Positions 8,604 to 16,388 of a stretch of 64,000 nt of DNA are shown piece by piece; within the stretch, counting starts at the first letter, position 1; each line of letters opens with the position of its first letter. The DNA is taken from contig NZ_LQQC01000004.1 in the NCBI RefSeq assembly GCF_001584615.1, positions 1 through 64,000 on the forward strand. The letters are read 5' to 3'. The notes under the pieces are model-generated. The model did not search any database. It was not told the origin of the DNA and worked only from the letters and a program-made list of their open reading frames with translations. The translations under genes were made by a program, and so were the position numbers. Source of the DNA: Brevibacterium ravenspurgense. Its GTDB lineage: Bacteria; Actinomycetota; Actinomycetes; Actinomycetales; Brevibacteriaceae.

Positions 8604-9421
8604 TGAAACTCACTGCGATCGGCACGTCAGGCTCCTACCCGGGACCCCACGCCGCCGCCAGCTGCTATCTGCTGCGGATCGAAGCCGAGCGGACGTGGAA
8701 CATCGTGCTCGACCTGGGTTCGGGCGCACTGGGGCCGCTGCAGCGCTGGATCAACCACACCGACATCGACGCGGTGGTGCTCAGCCACCTGCACCCCGAC
8801 CACTGCCTCGACGTCACCGGACTCTACGTCATGCACCGCTACGACCCGCGGTTCCTCGACGCCGGAGGCCCACCCAACCGCCTGGCGGTGTACGGTCCGG
8901 CCGGCACCCGCGAAAGGCTCACGGCAGCCCACCACACGGACCCCGGAGCAAGCCCCGTCCCAGCCGATTCCACCTCGGACGGTTTGGAGCAGGCATTCGA
9001 GTTCACCGACATGCGCGACGGCCAGCCGTTCACGGTCGGCCCCGTGACCATCACCCCGCACCTGGTGCACCACCCGGTCGAGGCCTACGCCGTGCGGATC
9101 GAATACAACGGTGCGGTGCTTGCCTACTCCGGTGACTCCGACGCCTGCGAGAACCTGACCACAGCCGCGCGTGAGGCCGACCTCTTCCTGTGCGAAGCCG
9201 CATTCGAAGACGGCCGCGACACAGTGCGCGGCATTCACCTCAACGGTGAACGAGCCGGCCGCACAGCACAGGAAGCCGGTGCGAAGCGGCTGGTCCTGAC
9301 CCACATCGCCCCCTGGACCAATTCCGATACCGTCACCGCCGCGGCAGCACGCCGCTACAGCGGCACAATCGACCTTGCGGTACCCGACCGCACATGGGAA
9401 ATCCGCGCGCAGCAGCCGTAA
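8600..9421 (+). CDS. MBL-fold hydrolase, Rv1339-like (possible cAMP phosphodiesterase)
   Basis: 273 residues. A metallo-beta-lactamase fold: the HLHPDH zinc motif at 65-68 region (HxHxDH, residues 63-68), GTSGSYPGP at the N-terminus, AYSGDSD and VLTHIAPW with further metal ligands. Position between DUF2017 and rph equals that of M. tuberculosis Rv1339, which has been reported as an atypical class II cAMP phosphodiesterase; that activity is an inference here. tRNase Z-like RNA processing is the main alternative. In the mycobacterial order several genes (mec, cysO, cysM, rhomboid, murI) lie between DUF2017 and this gene; they are absent here. Confidence 0.8.
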   Translation: MMKLTAIGTSGSYPGPHAAASCYLLRIEAERTWNIVLDLGSGALGPLQRWINHTDIDAVVLSHLHPDHCLDVTGLYVMHRYDPRFLDAGGPPNRLAVYGPAGTRERLTAAHHTDPGASPVPADSTSDGLEQAFEFTDMRDGQPFTVGPVTITPHLVHHPVEAYAVRIEYNGAVLAYSGDSDACENLTTAAREADLFLCEAAFEDGRDTVRGIHLNGERAGRTAQEAGAKRLVLTHIAPWTNSDTVTAAAARRYSGTIDLAVPDRTWEIRAQQP

Positions 9422-9466
9422 AAACCGGCAGATGCCAGCGCCGAACAACAACATTGAGGAGCAGTC

Positions 9467-10192
9467 ATGACCCGCTTTGACGGCCGCACGGCCGATCAGC
9501 TTCGACCCGTTTCCTTCCAGCGCGGCTGGCTCGACCACGCCGAAGGCTCCGTGCTCGTGGAGTTCGGCAACACCCGCGTGCTGTGCGCCGCATCCCTGAC
9601 CGAAGGCGTGCCCCGCTGGCTCAAAGGCGAGGGCACCGGCTGGGTCACCGGCGAATACGCCATGCTGCCGCGCGCAACCCACACCCGCTCAAGCCGCGAA
9701 TCCGTCCGCGGCAAAGTCGGCGGCCGCACCCACGAAATCTCCCGCCTCATCGGCCGCAGCCTCCGGGCCGTTGTCGACACAGCACAGCTGGGCGAAAACA
9801 CCATCCAGCTGGACTGCGACGTCCTCCAGGCCGACGGCGGCACTCGCACGGCAGCGATCACCGGGGCGTACCTCGCGCTGCACGACGCAATCGAAAAGGG
9901 CCGCGAACTCGGCTGGATCACCAAGAACGCCCAGGTGCTGAAAGACTCACTGGCGGCCGTCTCCGTCGGCATCGTCGACGGCACCCCGGTGCTCGACCTT
10001 CCCTACGAAGAGGACTCGAAGGCCGAAACCGACATGAACGTCGTCATGACCGGCTCCGGCAAGTTCATCGAAATCCAGGGAACCGCAGAAGGCGAGCCGT
10101 TCGATCGCACCGAACTGGGCACACTGCTCGACCTGGCTTCGACCGGCTGTGCCGAGCTGACCCGCCTGCAGAAAGAAGCCCTCGAAGCATGA
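9467..10192 (+). CDS. rph: Ribonuclease PH
   Basis: 241 residues, the usual RNase PH length. It trims tRNA 3' ends phosphorolytically. Signatures: [41 protein letters not shown] (phosphate-binding arginines), [23 protein letters not shown] split across the active site, and [28 protein letters not shown] ribosome-binding site precedes ATG. It overlaps rdgB by ATGA (10189-10192). Confidence 0.96.
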   Translation: MTRFDGRTADQLRPVSFQRGWLDHAEGSVLVEFGNTRVLCAASLTEGVPRWLKGEGTGWVTGEYAMLPRATHTRSSRESVRGKVGGRTHEISRLIGRSLRAVVDTAQLGENTIQLDCDVLQADGGTRTAAITGAYLALHDAIEKGRELGWITKNAQVLKDSLAAVSVGIVDGTPVLDLPYEEDSKAETDMNVVMTGSGKFIEIQGTAEGEPFDRTELGTLLDLASTGCAELTRLQKEALEA

Positions 10193-10806
10193 GCGGCGGC
10201 GAAGGCAAACGCGCGGTCCTTGCCACCGGGAACGAAGGCAAGCGCGCTGAACTCGAAGCGATCCTGTCGCGCACCCTGCCGGGCATGACGGTTGTGACGT
10301 CATCGGCTCTGGGACTGGCCAACCCCGTGGAGGACGGCACGACGTTCGAAGAGAACGCCCTCATCAAAGCCCGCGCGGCCGCTGCTGAATCCGGCATGCC
10401 CGCCTTTGCGGACGATTCCGGCCTGACCGTCAGCATTCTGGGTGGATCACCGGGCATCTTCTCGGCCCGCTGGAGCGGTGCCCACGGCGATGACCTCGCC
10501 AACAACCGGCTGCTGCTGGCTCAGCTGGCCGACGTCAAGGACGCCGACCGAGGAGCCGCTTTTGTGTGTGCGGCAGCTTTTGTCGACACCGACGGAACCG
10601 AGATCGTCTGCCGAGGTGCCCTGCCGGGAACACTGGCCCGCGCACCTCGCGGTTCGGGCGGGTTCGGCTACGACCCCATCTTCATCCCGGAAGGTCAGGA
10701 ACGGTCCCTGGCGGAGTACAGCCGGGAAGAGAAGAACGCGGTGTCTCACCGTGGTCGAGCATTCACTGAACTCGTCGAGAAGGTCCGCGCGCACATCGCA
10801 GGCTGA
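10189..10806 (+). CDS. rdgB: XTP/dITP diphosphatase (RdgB/HAM1)
   Basis: 205 residues. It removes non-canonical purine nucleoside triphosphates (dITP, XTP) from the pool. Motifs: [12 protein letters not shown] (nucleotide-binding loop), [15 protein letters not shown], and [11 protein letters not shown] with HRGRA near the C-terminus. The ATG overlaps the rph stop, so the pair is translationally coupled. It is the last gene of the clpS operon and is followed by a terminator at 10821. The frame is open far upstream, but those codons lie inside rph. Confidence 0.95.
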   Translation: MSGGEGKRAVLATGNEGKRAELEAILSRTLPGMTVVTSSALGLANPVEDGTTFEENALIKARAAAAESGMPAFADDSGLTVSILGGSPGIFSARWSGAHGDDLANNRLLLAQLADVKDADRGAAFVCAAAFVDTDGTEIVCRGALPGTLARAPRGSGGFGYDPIFIPEGQERSLAEYSREEKNAVSHRGRAFTELVEKVRAHIAG

Positions 10807-10820
10807 CGCCGCAAACACAA

Positions 10821-10856
10821 GCGCGGCCGGTGCATGAGCACCGGCCGCGCGGGTTG
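10821..10856 (+). terminator. Intrinsic terminator after rdgB
   Basis: GCGCGGCCGGTGC (10821-10833), loop ATGA, then the exact complement (10838-10850) followed by GGGTTGTT. It lies between convergent genes and may serve both. Confidence 0.85.
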
Positions 10857-10890
10857 TTACTGCCGCTCTGCGGGTCAGAGCGGGCGGGGG

Positions 10891-12675
10891 TTACCACCCG
10901 TAGATCTTAGTGATCTTGATGGAGTCGCCGTCGATTTCGAACTCGCCGGCAGCGATCACGGGTGCTGGGCTTGCCAGCTTCCATGCGTTCTTGCCGCGGC
11001 TCTTGGAGTCGGCCGTGAAGGTGGCTTCGCCCTTCTTGGTGGTGGTGAAGGTGCCCTTGCCGCTGCCTCCGTCAAGCTTTGCTGACACCTTCGGGTTCGT
11101 CACCTTCCACGACACAGTGTCCAGCTTGACGTCCTTTTCGGGCTTGATGCTGGTGTTCTGTGCTTTCTTCGGCAGCTTGATCGGGCCGCAGCCGTCCTTT
11201 TCGAACTCCTTGGCCTTCTTGCAGTCGTTGATGCGCTTATCGATTGCCTTCTGCACTTCTGTGCCGAGCGCCTTCGTGGGCTTGGGGTCGACCTTGAGCT
11301 CTGCGCCGCCGTCATCCCCGCCGAAGCCGACCGTGGCCTTTGCCGAAGTCGCTTCGATGAACTTCGAACCTTCCGTCGAGATTTCGTAGGTGCCGGGCAG
11401 CACCGCGTACTCGGTGTCGGGGTTCGACGCCGTGAAGTCCTCGCCGTTGATCTTGACGTTCGCTCCGGCCGGAGCGGTGATCTTCACGGTGCCAAGGTCG
11501 GGGGCGTTGAGCTTCCACTTGTCGAAGAAGAGCCCCTGCTTTCCGTCCTTGTGGCCGGTGAGCTTGATGTGCTTATTTTCTCCGCCCTGCTTGTAGCCGA
11601 CGGTGATGTTGGCCTCGTCGCCGTTGCGCTCCGAAGCAGTCACCTGGGCGTCCGACAGAGTGTCAGCGGCGGCCTTTGCGTACTTAGGGTCGTCGATGAG
11701 GTCCGTGTAGGCCTCTTCGGGAACATCGAACGACGCGAAGGACCGCGCCTTTTCGAAGTCTCCTTCGTTGAGGGCTTCGACGAACTTTTCGGCGGTGGCA
11801 TCCGGGCCGTACACGGTGCGGTTGATGACGAAGTGTGCGATGGCGCCGACAATCACCAGGATCAGCACGACGGACGCTGCGATCACAGGGACAAGCCACG
11901 CTGCCGTGTTGGACTTCTTCTTGGGGCGTTCGCGAACCGGGGAGGCCGCAACCGTGGTCCCGCCGGCACCCGCTGGGGTGCCCGCACCCGGTCCTGAAGC
12001 CGGGCCAGCGCCGGGGCCTGGGGGAGGTGCCGTGTTGCCAGCGCCCGCTGCTCCAGCGGCCGCGCCTGCACCGGCGGCAGCACCTGCACCAGCTGCTCCT
12101 GCCGCGGCACCCGCGCCGGGTCCGCTGGCCGGGCGCTGCTGGACGGGAGGCATGACCGCGGTGTTGTCACCGGCGGGGCCAGAGGGGGACGAGGTGGAGT
12201 GAGGGTCGTTCTGTCCCTGCGGCTGTCCGGGCTTCTGCCCGGGCTGCTGGCCAGGAGCCTGTGCCGGTCCCTGCGGGGCGGCGGGCGGAAGGACGGTGGT
12301 CTTTGCGTCTTCGCTGCCGCGGGGAGTTCCCATGGGCGGCTTTGAAGTGCCGGCTTCCGCAGGCTTCTGCGGGCCAGCCTGCTCTGGTTTCTTCTGCGCA
12401 GCTTCAGGTGCCGGCTTCTGCTCTGGTTTCTGCGCGGGCGAGCCACCGGGGAACGGTTTGAACGCCTGGGTGGGCTGGTCCTCACTCGGCACAGGGCCAT
12501 CCGCGCGCTTCGGCGTGGGCGCGCTGCCGCCCGGCGCCTGCGCGGGAGTCTGCGGTCCAGAGCCGCTCTTAGAGCTGCTTGGAGGTGTCGGCTTTTCAGA
12601 TGGCCGTCCGCTGCCGGTATTCGGCTCGGGAGACGACGAGCTGTTGCTGCCTTCTTCGGGCGTTGGCTTGCTCAT
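10891..12675 (-). CDS. Single-pass membrane protein with long Pro/Ala/Gly-rich cytoplasmic region
   Basis: 594 residues. Residues 1-~255 are low-complexity, rich in Pro, Ala, Gly, Gln, with an AGAAAGAAG-type run around 187-215, and no cysteine. One transmembrane helix follows a basic stop (PKKKSNTAAWLVPVIAASVV, ~252-284). The C-terminal ~310 residues are predicted extracellular. They begin with an NTF2-like helix (DATAEKFVEALNEGDFEKARSF) and contain a PEGA-like segment (KINGEDFT, AVLPGTYEIS), an arrangement like TcaA/YvbJ-type envelope proteins. The ATG has AAGGAAG upstream; the upstream open frame is rejected. A sensor or cell-envelope role is a guess. The gene is divergent from the DUF6350 gene. 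Confidence 0.75.
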   Translation of the reverse strand: MSKPTPEEGSNSSSSPEPNTGSGRPSEKPTPPSSSKSGSGPQTPAQAPGGSAPTPKRADGPVPSEDQPTQAFKPFPGGSPAQKPEQKPAPEAAQKKPEQAGPQKPAEAGTSKPPMGTPRGSEDAKTTVLPPAAPQGPAQAPGQQPGQKPGQPQGQNDPHSTSSPSGPAGDNTAVMPPVQQRPASGPGAGAAAGAAGAGAAAGAGAAAGAAGAGNTAPPPGPGAGPASGPGAGTPAGAGGTTVAASPVRERPKKKSNTAAWLVPVIAASVVLILVIVGAIAHFVINRTVYGPDATAEKFVEALNEGDFEKARSFASFDVPEEAYTDLIDDPKYAKAAADTLSDAQVTASERNGDEANITVGYKQGGENKHIKLTGHKDGKQGLFFDKWKLNAPDLGTVKITAPAGANVKINGEDFTASNPDTEYAVLPGTYEISTEGSKFIEATSAKATVGFGGDDGGAELKVDPKPTKALGTEVQKAIDKRINDCKKAKEFEKDGCGPIKLPKKAQNTSIKPEKDVKLDTVSWKVTNPKVSAKLDGGSGKGTFTTTKKGEATFTADSKSRGKNAWKLASPAPVIAAGEFEIDGDSIKITKIYGW

Positions 12676-12797
12676 TGCTTCCTTCTTCGCATTGACTGTG
12701 TGAGGCCTGCGCCTCAATCTATCAGCTGGGCCCAGTCTGCACGTTCTTTCCGCGTGGAAGCTGGGAACCGCGGCAAAGCTGGTGCAACATAGGACCA

Positions 12798-13973
12798 ATG
12801 GACCCCTCGGCACACAGACTTCGCATCCCCCTCCTCGCAATTCGCTCGGCACTCCCGGCTGTCATCGTGGTGGGTGCCGTTGCGTTCCTGTCGGGTGCTG
12901 CCGCGTGGACGATAGCCGCCGCACATCTCATGCCCACTTCGGTCATCATCGTGTGGGCCATGCGCGGGCTCGCGGCAGCCGCAGGCCTTGCTGTGCCGCT
13001 GGGTTCGGCAGTGCTTTCGCTGCCGCCGACGCTAGCCAACCTCGCTCTGTTCTTTGCGATCTACTGGAGCGGTGCGCGTCTGCGCCGGATGCTGGAAGCC
13101 GAAGACGCTGAAGACGGCACAGAGGGCCGTGATCGTCTGCGCGCGCAGATCATCGGTGCTGCATCCGTTTTCGGAATCTTTGCGGTGCTGGTCATCATCG
13201 CCGCGATTATCGGGGGCGCCGCCGCGGACCTGAGGGGCATCCTCCGGGTCGTCGTGCTCGTGAGTGTTCCGGTTCTCGTGTCCCTGCGGCCGGCCGGTGA
13301 ACTCATCAACCAGGCAGTCCGTGACTACATGGGCTCAGCTGCGCTGGAAGCCCTGCGCATGTCCCGCGGGCAGACCCTGCGGGTTTTCGCGGCACTGGCC
13401 ATCAGCTCGAACGTTGTTCTTGCCGTCCTGATTACCATCCGCTTCAGCGAAGTGACAGCAGTTCTGGACGCCTACTCATCGCCGGCTGCTGCCGCCGTGG
13501 GACTGGGCGTGATCCAGCTGGCCTACGCACCGACCATCTGGGCGGCCGGGATTGCCTGGGTGTCCGGTGCCGGAGTCACTCTGGCCCGGGGTGTCGAACT
13601 GTCGGCATACCGAGGTGCCGAGGGCATTGTGCCCCCGTTCCCCATCGCGTACGTGTTCCCGCCTGATCCAAGCCCGTGGGCTGGTCTGCTCGTACTCATT
13701 CCGGTTGCCGCGGTAGCCGCCGCGGTCATCGGGCGCAGCGCGTGGCAGTCAGCCGCTCAGCTGTGGCCGGCCGTGTTCTCTTCCGTGCAGATCCTCATCG
13801 GATTTGCCGTTCTGTGCCTGTTCTTCTCCGGCGGCATCGGCGGGGGAGGGCTGAGTGAAGTCGGCGTGGACGTTGTGCCGATGATGTTCCTCGCCGGCCT
13901 GGGCACGTGCGCCGTTGTCTTTGCCGGTACGGGAATGGTGTGGCTGCGCGACCGCTACTCCGAAGCTGAGTGA
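12798..13973 (+). CDS. DUF6350 family polytopic membrane protein (PerM-like)
   Basis: 391 residues with about ten hydrophobic segments and basic cytoplasmic loops (RLRRMLEAEDAEDGTEGRDR). It matches the actinobacterial DUF6350 family both in hydropathy and in genomic position before purN (M. tuberculosis Rv0955/perM, linked to division under stress). Family signature AYAPTIWAAGIAWVSGAGV and the YVFPPDPSPWAG loop are present. Here a 1.7-kb block of minus-strand genes separates it from purN. The start has an AGGA three bases away and no better alternative. Confidence 0.8.
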   Translation: MDPSAHRLRIPLLAIRSALPAVIVVGAVAFLSGAAAWTIAAAHLMPTSVIIVWAMRGLAAAAGLAVPLGSAVLSLPPTLANLALFFAIYWSGARLRRMLEAEDAEDGTEGRDRLRAQIIGAASVFGIFAVLVIIAAIIGGAAADLRGILRVVVLVSVPVLVSLRPAGELINQAVRDYMGSAALEALRMSRGQTLRVFAALAISSNVVLAVLITIRFSEVTAVLDAYSSPAAAAVGLGVIQLAYAPTIWAAGIAWVSGAGVTLARGVELSAYRGAEGIVPPFPIAYVFPPDPSPWAGLLVLIPVAAVAAAVIGRSAWQSAAQLWPAVFSSVQILIGFAVLCLFFSGGIGGGGLSEVGVDVVPMMFLAGLGTCAVVFAGTGMVWLRDRYSEAE

Positions 13974-13988
13974 AGTGCGCGTAGGAAA

Positions 13989-14441
13989 TCAGTTCTGCGG
14001 AGCCAGGCCGGGCATGTCGATGCCCGTGAGCTTCTTGAATTTGTCGTTCAGCGCCGTGTTGTACTCCGAGGTGCACGAAGCTGAAGCCTGTTCGGTCAGT
14101 GCTGAGCTGACGCACTCCTGGTAATCCGCCTGCTCCGGGTAGGTGAGCAGGGTGCCGACAGTGCCCAGGCCCACGTAGCCGGACACGATGATGCTGATGA
14201 CGCCCATGATGAACCACGACGCGGGGCGGTTCTCCCGGCTCGATGCGGCAAAGAAGCGGATGGCCACAACGACGGCGGCAACAGCGAGAACGCCGGCCGC
14301 CACCTTGATGGGAACACCGAGCATGGACACCAGGAGACCGCCGATGACGAGCATGCTGAGCGTCGTTCCAAGCTGGGCGGCGCGGCTGGGCTGCTCGGAA
14401 TCCTTCTTCGGCTTCTGGGTATCTGCGTCGGGTTGAGTCAC
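13989..14441 (-). CDS. Hypothetical small membrane protein
   Basis: 150 residues from a GTG start. Three hydrophobic segments (TTLSMLVIGGLLVSMLGV, VAAGVLAVAAVVVAI, FIMGVISIIVSGYVGLGTV) follow a charged N-terminus. The ~50-residue C-terminal domain has two cysteines (C109 region and ASCTSEYN) that could form a disulfide outside the membrane. No family recognised. It lies convergently against DUF6350 (15-bp gap). A weak CAAGAT box 7 nt upstream of the GTG may give a leaderless transcript. Confidence 0.65.
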   Translation of the reverse strand: MTQPDADTQKPKKDSEQPSRAAQLGTTLSMLVIGGLLVSMLGVPIKVAAGVLAVAAVVVAIRFFAASSRENRPASWFIMGVISIIVSGYVGLGTVGTLLTYPEQADYQECVSSALTEQASASCTSEYNTALNDKFKKLTGIDMPGLAPQN

Positions 14442-14582
14442 GCTGTCTATCTTGGCATACCTCGTGACAGATGTGGCTGCTGGCCGCTTGGCGGTCCGCC
14501 CCGCTCAGATTTGCTCTACCTGGTGGACAGTGTCTTGCGCGGGTCTGTCACTCATGGGCGATTCAACTGTGCTGTGGGTTGT

Positions 14583-15182
14583 TTATAGTCCGAAGGCTCC
14601 ACCGCTGACGAGGATGACGATGCCCAGCCCGATGAGCACTGCTGGGAAGAGAATGTCTTCCCACCGTTCCAGGGCTTCGGCAATAGGTTTTCTTGAGCTG
14701 ATCCATTTGGCCAGGAACACCAGGACGGCCACCAGTGCTAAGAACACGATGCAGTAGGCCAGCACTGCACCCCAGCTGACGCTGACGAACACTGGCACAT
14801 AGACGCCGAGATTGTCGCCGCCGTTGGCGAAGGTCACGGCCGCCACGGCCCAGATCGAGACGCGTTTGCCTTCCAGTTGTGCTTCGTCATCATCGTCTTC
14901 GCCGCGATTTCGCCAGGCCTGCCATGCCGCCCAGAGACCCAACCCCAGGGGAATCAGGCCAAAGTACGGCAGGATGGCTTCCGGCAGCAGTATTTGGGCG
15001 CCAAAGGCTGCTGCTGCTGCAGCGCCTAAAATACCCAGGAATCCTAGATATTGTCCCACCAGGATGCGGCGGGTGGTTCCTGGTTGTCCTTGGCCTCGGG
15101 CAAAAAACAGAGACAGGATGACGACGTCATCAATGTTGGTGGCGATAAACAGGCCAATCGCCTGCACGATGGAAGAAATCAC
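14583..15182 (-). CDS. cadD: CadD-family cadmium resistance transporter
   Basis: 199 residues with 5-6 membrane segments. It carries the CadD family signatures FIATNIDDVVILSLFFARG at the N-terminus and TFANGGDNLGVYVPVF in the second half; the paired acidic/Asn motifs (NIDD, NGGDN) in membrane segments are typical. Proteins of this family confer cadmium resistance. The GTG start overlaps the stop of the upstream metal sensor gene (GTGA, 15179-15182), forming a two-gene operon. Base composition is visibly less GC-rich than in neighbouring pur genes, which suggests transfer. Confidence 0.88.
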   Translation of the reverse strand: MISSIVQAIGLFIATNIDDVVILSLFFARGQGQPGTTRRILVGQYLGFLGILGAAAAAAFGAQILLPEAILPYFGLIPLGLGLWAAWQAWRNRGEDDDDEAQLEGKRVSIWAVAAVTFANGGDNLGVYVPVFVSVSWGAVLAYCIVFLALVAVLVFLAKWISSRKPIAEALERWEDILFPAVLIGLGIVILVSGGAFGL

Positions 15183-15541
15183 GCGCTGAGCTCCTCATCA
15201 TGAGCACAACCGGCAACAGTGCAGACCGGATCAATGCAAGGGGCAGCTACGTCAACGGCCAGGGTCGTGTCCACCAAGGCAGTCAGTGCCTGCGCCAAGT
15301 GTGGGTCCGCGATCTCGTAGCGGGTTTGGCGTCCCTGATGCTTGCCGACCACAATGCCACAATCGCGCAGACAGGCCAGGTGGTTGGACACATTAGACCG
15401 TGTCAGGTCCAGAGCGTGGGCAAGGGCCGCCGGATATTCAGGCCCCTCCAACAGCGTTAATAAAATTCGGGATCGCGTGGGATCGGCCATGGCTCGACCC
15501 AGCCGGTTCATGACATCTAAACGAGCAGAATTGGTCAGCAT
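15179..15541 (-). CDS. cmtR: CmtR-type ArsR/SmtB metal sensor (Cd/Pb)
   Basis: 120 residues. Winged-helix ArsR repressor (MADPTRSRILLTLLEG, LTRSNVSNHLACLRDCGIVVGKHQGRQTRYEI). It has Cys57, Cys61 and Cys102, exactly the numbering of the Cd(II)/Pb(II) ligands known for M. tuberculosis CmtR, and two extra cysteines (107, 112) with a His near the C-terminus. Metal binding should release DNA and switch on cadD. The start at 15541 follows TATAGT by 7 nt (leaderless), and an inverted repeat overlaps that -10 box. The frame stays open 72 codons upstream, but that part lies in the promoter region and is not expected to be translated. Confidence 0.92.
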   Translation of the reverse strand: MLTNSARLDVMNRLGRAMADPTRSRILLTLLEGPEYPAALAHALDLTRSNVSNHLACLRDCGIVVGKHQGRQTRYEIADPHLAQALTALVDTTLAVDVAAPCIDPVCTVAGCAHDEELSA

Positions 15542-15548
15542 GTAGTGA

Positions 15549-15572
15549 ACTATACAGCAAGCACTGAATAGT
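15549..15572 (-). promoter_or_regulatory. cmtR-cadD promoter and candidate CmtR operator
   Basis: On the minus strand ACTATTCAG, a 6-nt spacer and CTGTATAGT form an imperfect inverted repeat (8 of 9 positions). The right arm contains the -10 box TATAGT (15549-15554), 7 nt before the ATG at 15541. Repressor binding would directly block the promoter. Confidence 0.7.
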
Positions 15573-15744
15573 GTGTCTGGATTTGACAGGAACGAGAAGA
15601 GGTCTATTCGGCTGTTGACTTTGCTCGGCGGTTTTTCCAGCTTCATGTGGCGGCCTGCCTTCACCTCTTCTGTTGCTGCCCAAATGCACCACATAGAGTG
15701 CCGGAGCTGACCAAGGCGTATAGGGGTTGATGCAAACGCTGGCA

Positions 15745-15750
15745 TATAAT
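15745..15750 (+). promoter_or_regulatory. -10 box TATAAT, leaderless start of purN
   Basis: A perfect TATAAT ends 7 nt before the GTG at 15758; no ribosome-binding site. The region 15573-15744 between cmtR and purN holds no gene I can support and is AT-richer than its surroundings. Confidence 0.7.
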
Positions 15751-15757
15751 TCCGCAT

Positions 15758-16366
15758 GTGCGACTACTGCTCCTAGCCTCCGGCACCGGTTCTCTTGTCC
15801 AAGCTGTCATTGAAGGGCTTGCTGACACGGGCATCGAAATCGTCGCCGTCGGCTCAGACCTGGCAGATGCGCCGGTCCTGCAGAAGGCGCGCGCGGCAGA
15901 CATTGAGGTCTTCAGCGCACACCCGCGTGACTACGCCGACCGTGCGGCATGGGACCAGGCTTTTACTGAGACTGTTGCCGGCTACAGCCCCGACTGGGTT
16001 GTTTCGGCCGGCTTCATGCGGATCCTCGGAACAGCTTTCGTGTCCCGCTTCGGCGGAAGGATCATCAACACCCACCCCGCTCTTCTGCCTTCTTTCCCCG
16101 GTGCTCACGGGGTGCGCGACGCGCTCGCCTACGGGGCGAAAGTCACAGGGACCACCATCCACCTGGTTGACGAGGGCGTGGACACCGGCCCGATCATCGC
16201 GCAGTTCCCGATCGCAATCGAACCGGATGAAGACGAAGCGGCCCTGCATGAAAGAATCAAGATAATTGAGCGCCGCGAACTTGTGCGCTTCCTGCGCTTT
16301 CTTGAGCACAGCACAATCGAGGTGAGTGGGCGGCACGTGTCCGGGTACACGCCGTCGGCTTCCTGA
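15758..16366 (+). CDS. purN: Phosphoribosylglycinamide formyltransferase
   Basis: 202 residues. It transfers a formyl group from 10-formyl-THF to GAR in purine synthesis. Visible: LASGTGSLVQAVIEG (phosphate loop), FVSRFGGRIINTHPALLPSFPG (catalytic Asn and His) and HLVDEGVDTGPII (catalytic Asp). The GTG start is set by the TATAAT 7 nt upstream. An ATG two bases earlier is out of frame. It is followed by purH after 22 bp with its own AGGAG, so the two are one operon, as in other actinobacteria. Confidence 0.95.
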   Translation: MRLLLLASGTGSLVQAVIEGLADTGIEIVAVGSDLADAPVLQKARAADIEVFSAHPRDYADRAAWDQAFTETVAGYSPDWVVSAGFMRILGTAFVSRFGGRIINTHPALLPSFPGAHGVRDALAYGAKVTGTTIHLVDEGVDTGPIIAQFPIAIEPDEDEAALHERIKIIERRELVRFLRFLEHSTIEVSGRHVSGYTPSAS

Positions 16367-16388
16367 AACAACCTGACCGAGGAGCAGA

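Noticed and set aside
14464-14551. GTGACAGA/TCTGTCAC inverted repeats downstream of cadD
   Set aside because: Arms are 8 bp and 72 bp apart, with no terminator tail; likely chance.
15542-15757. N-terminal 72-codon extension of cmtR
   Set aside because: It contains the -10 box and operator; starting at 15541 places Cys57/61/102 exactly as in known CmtR.
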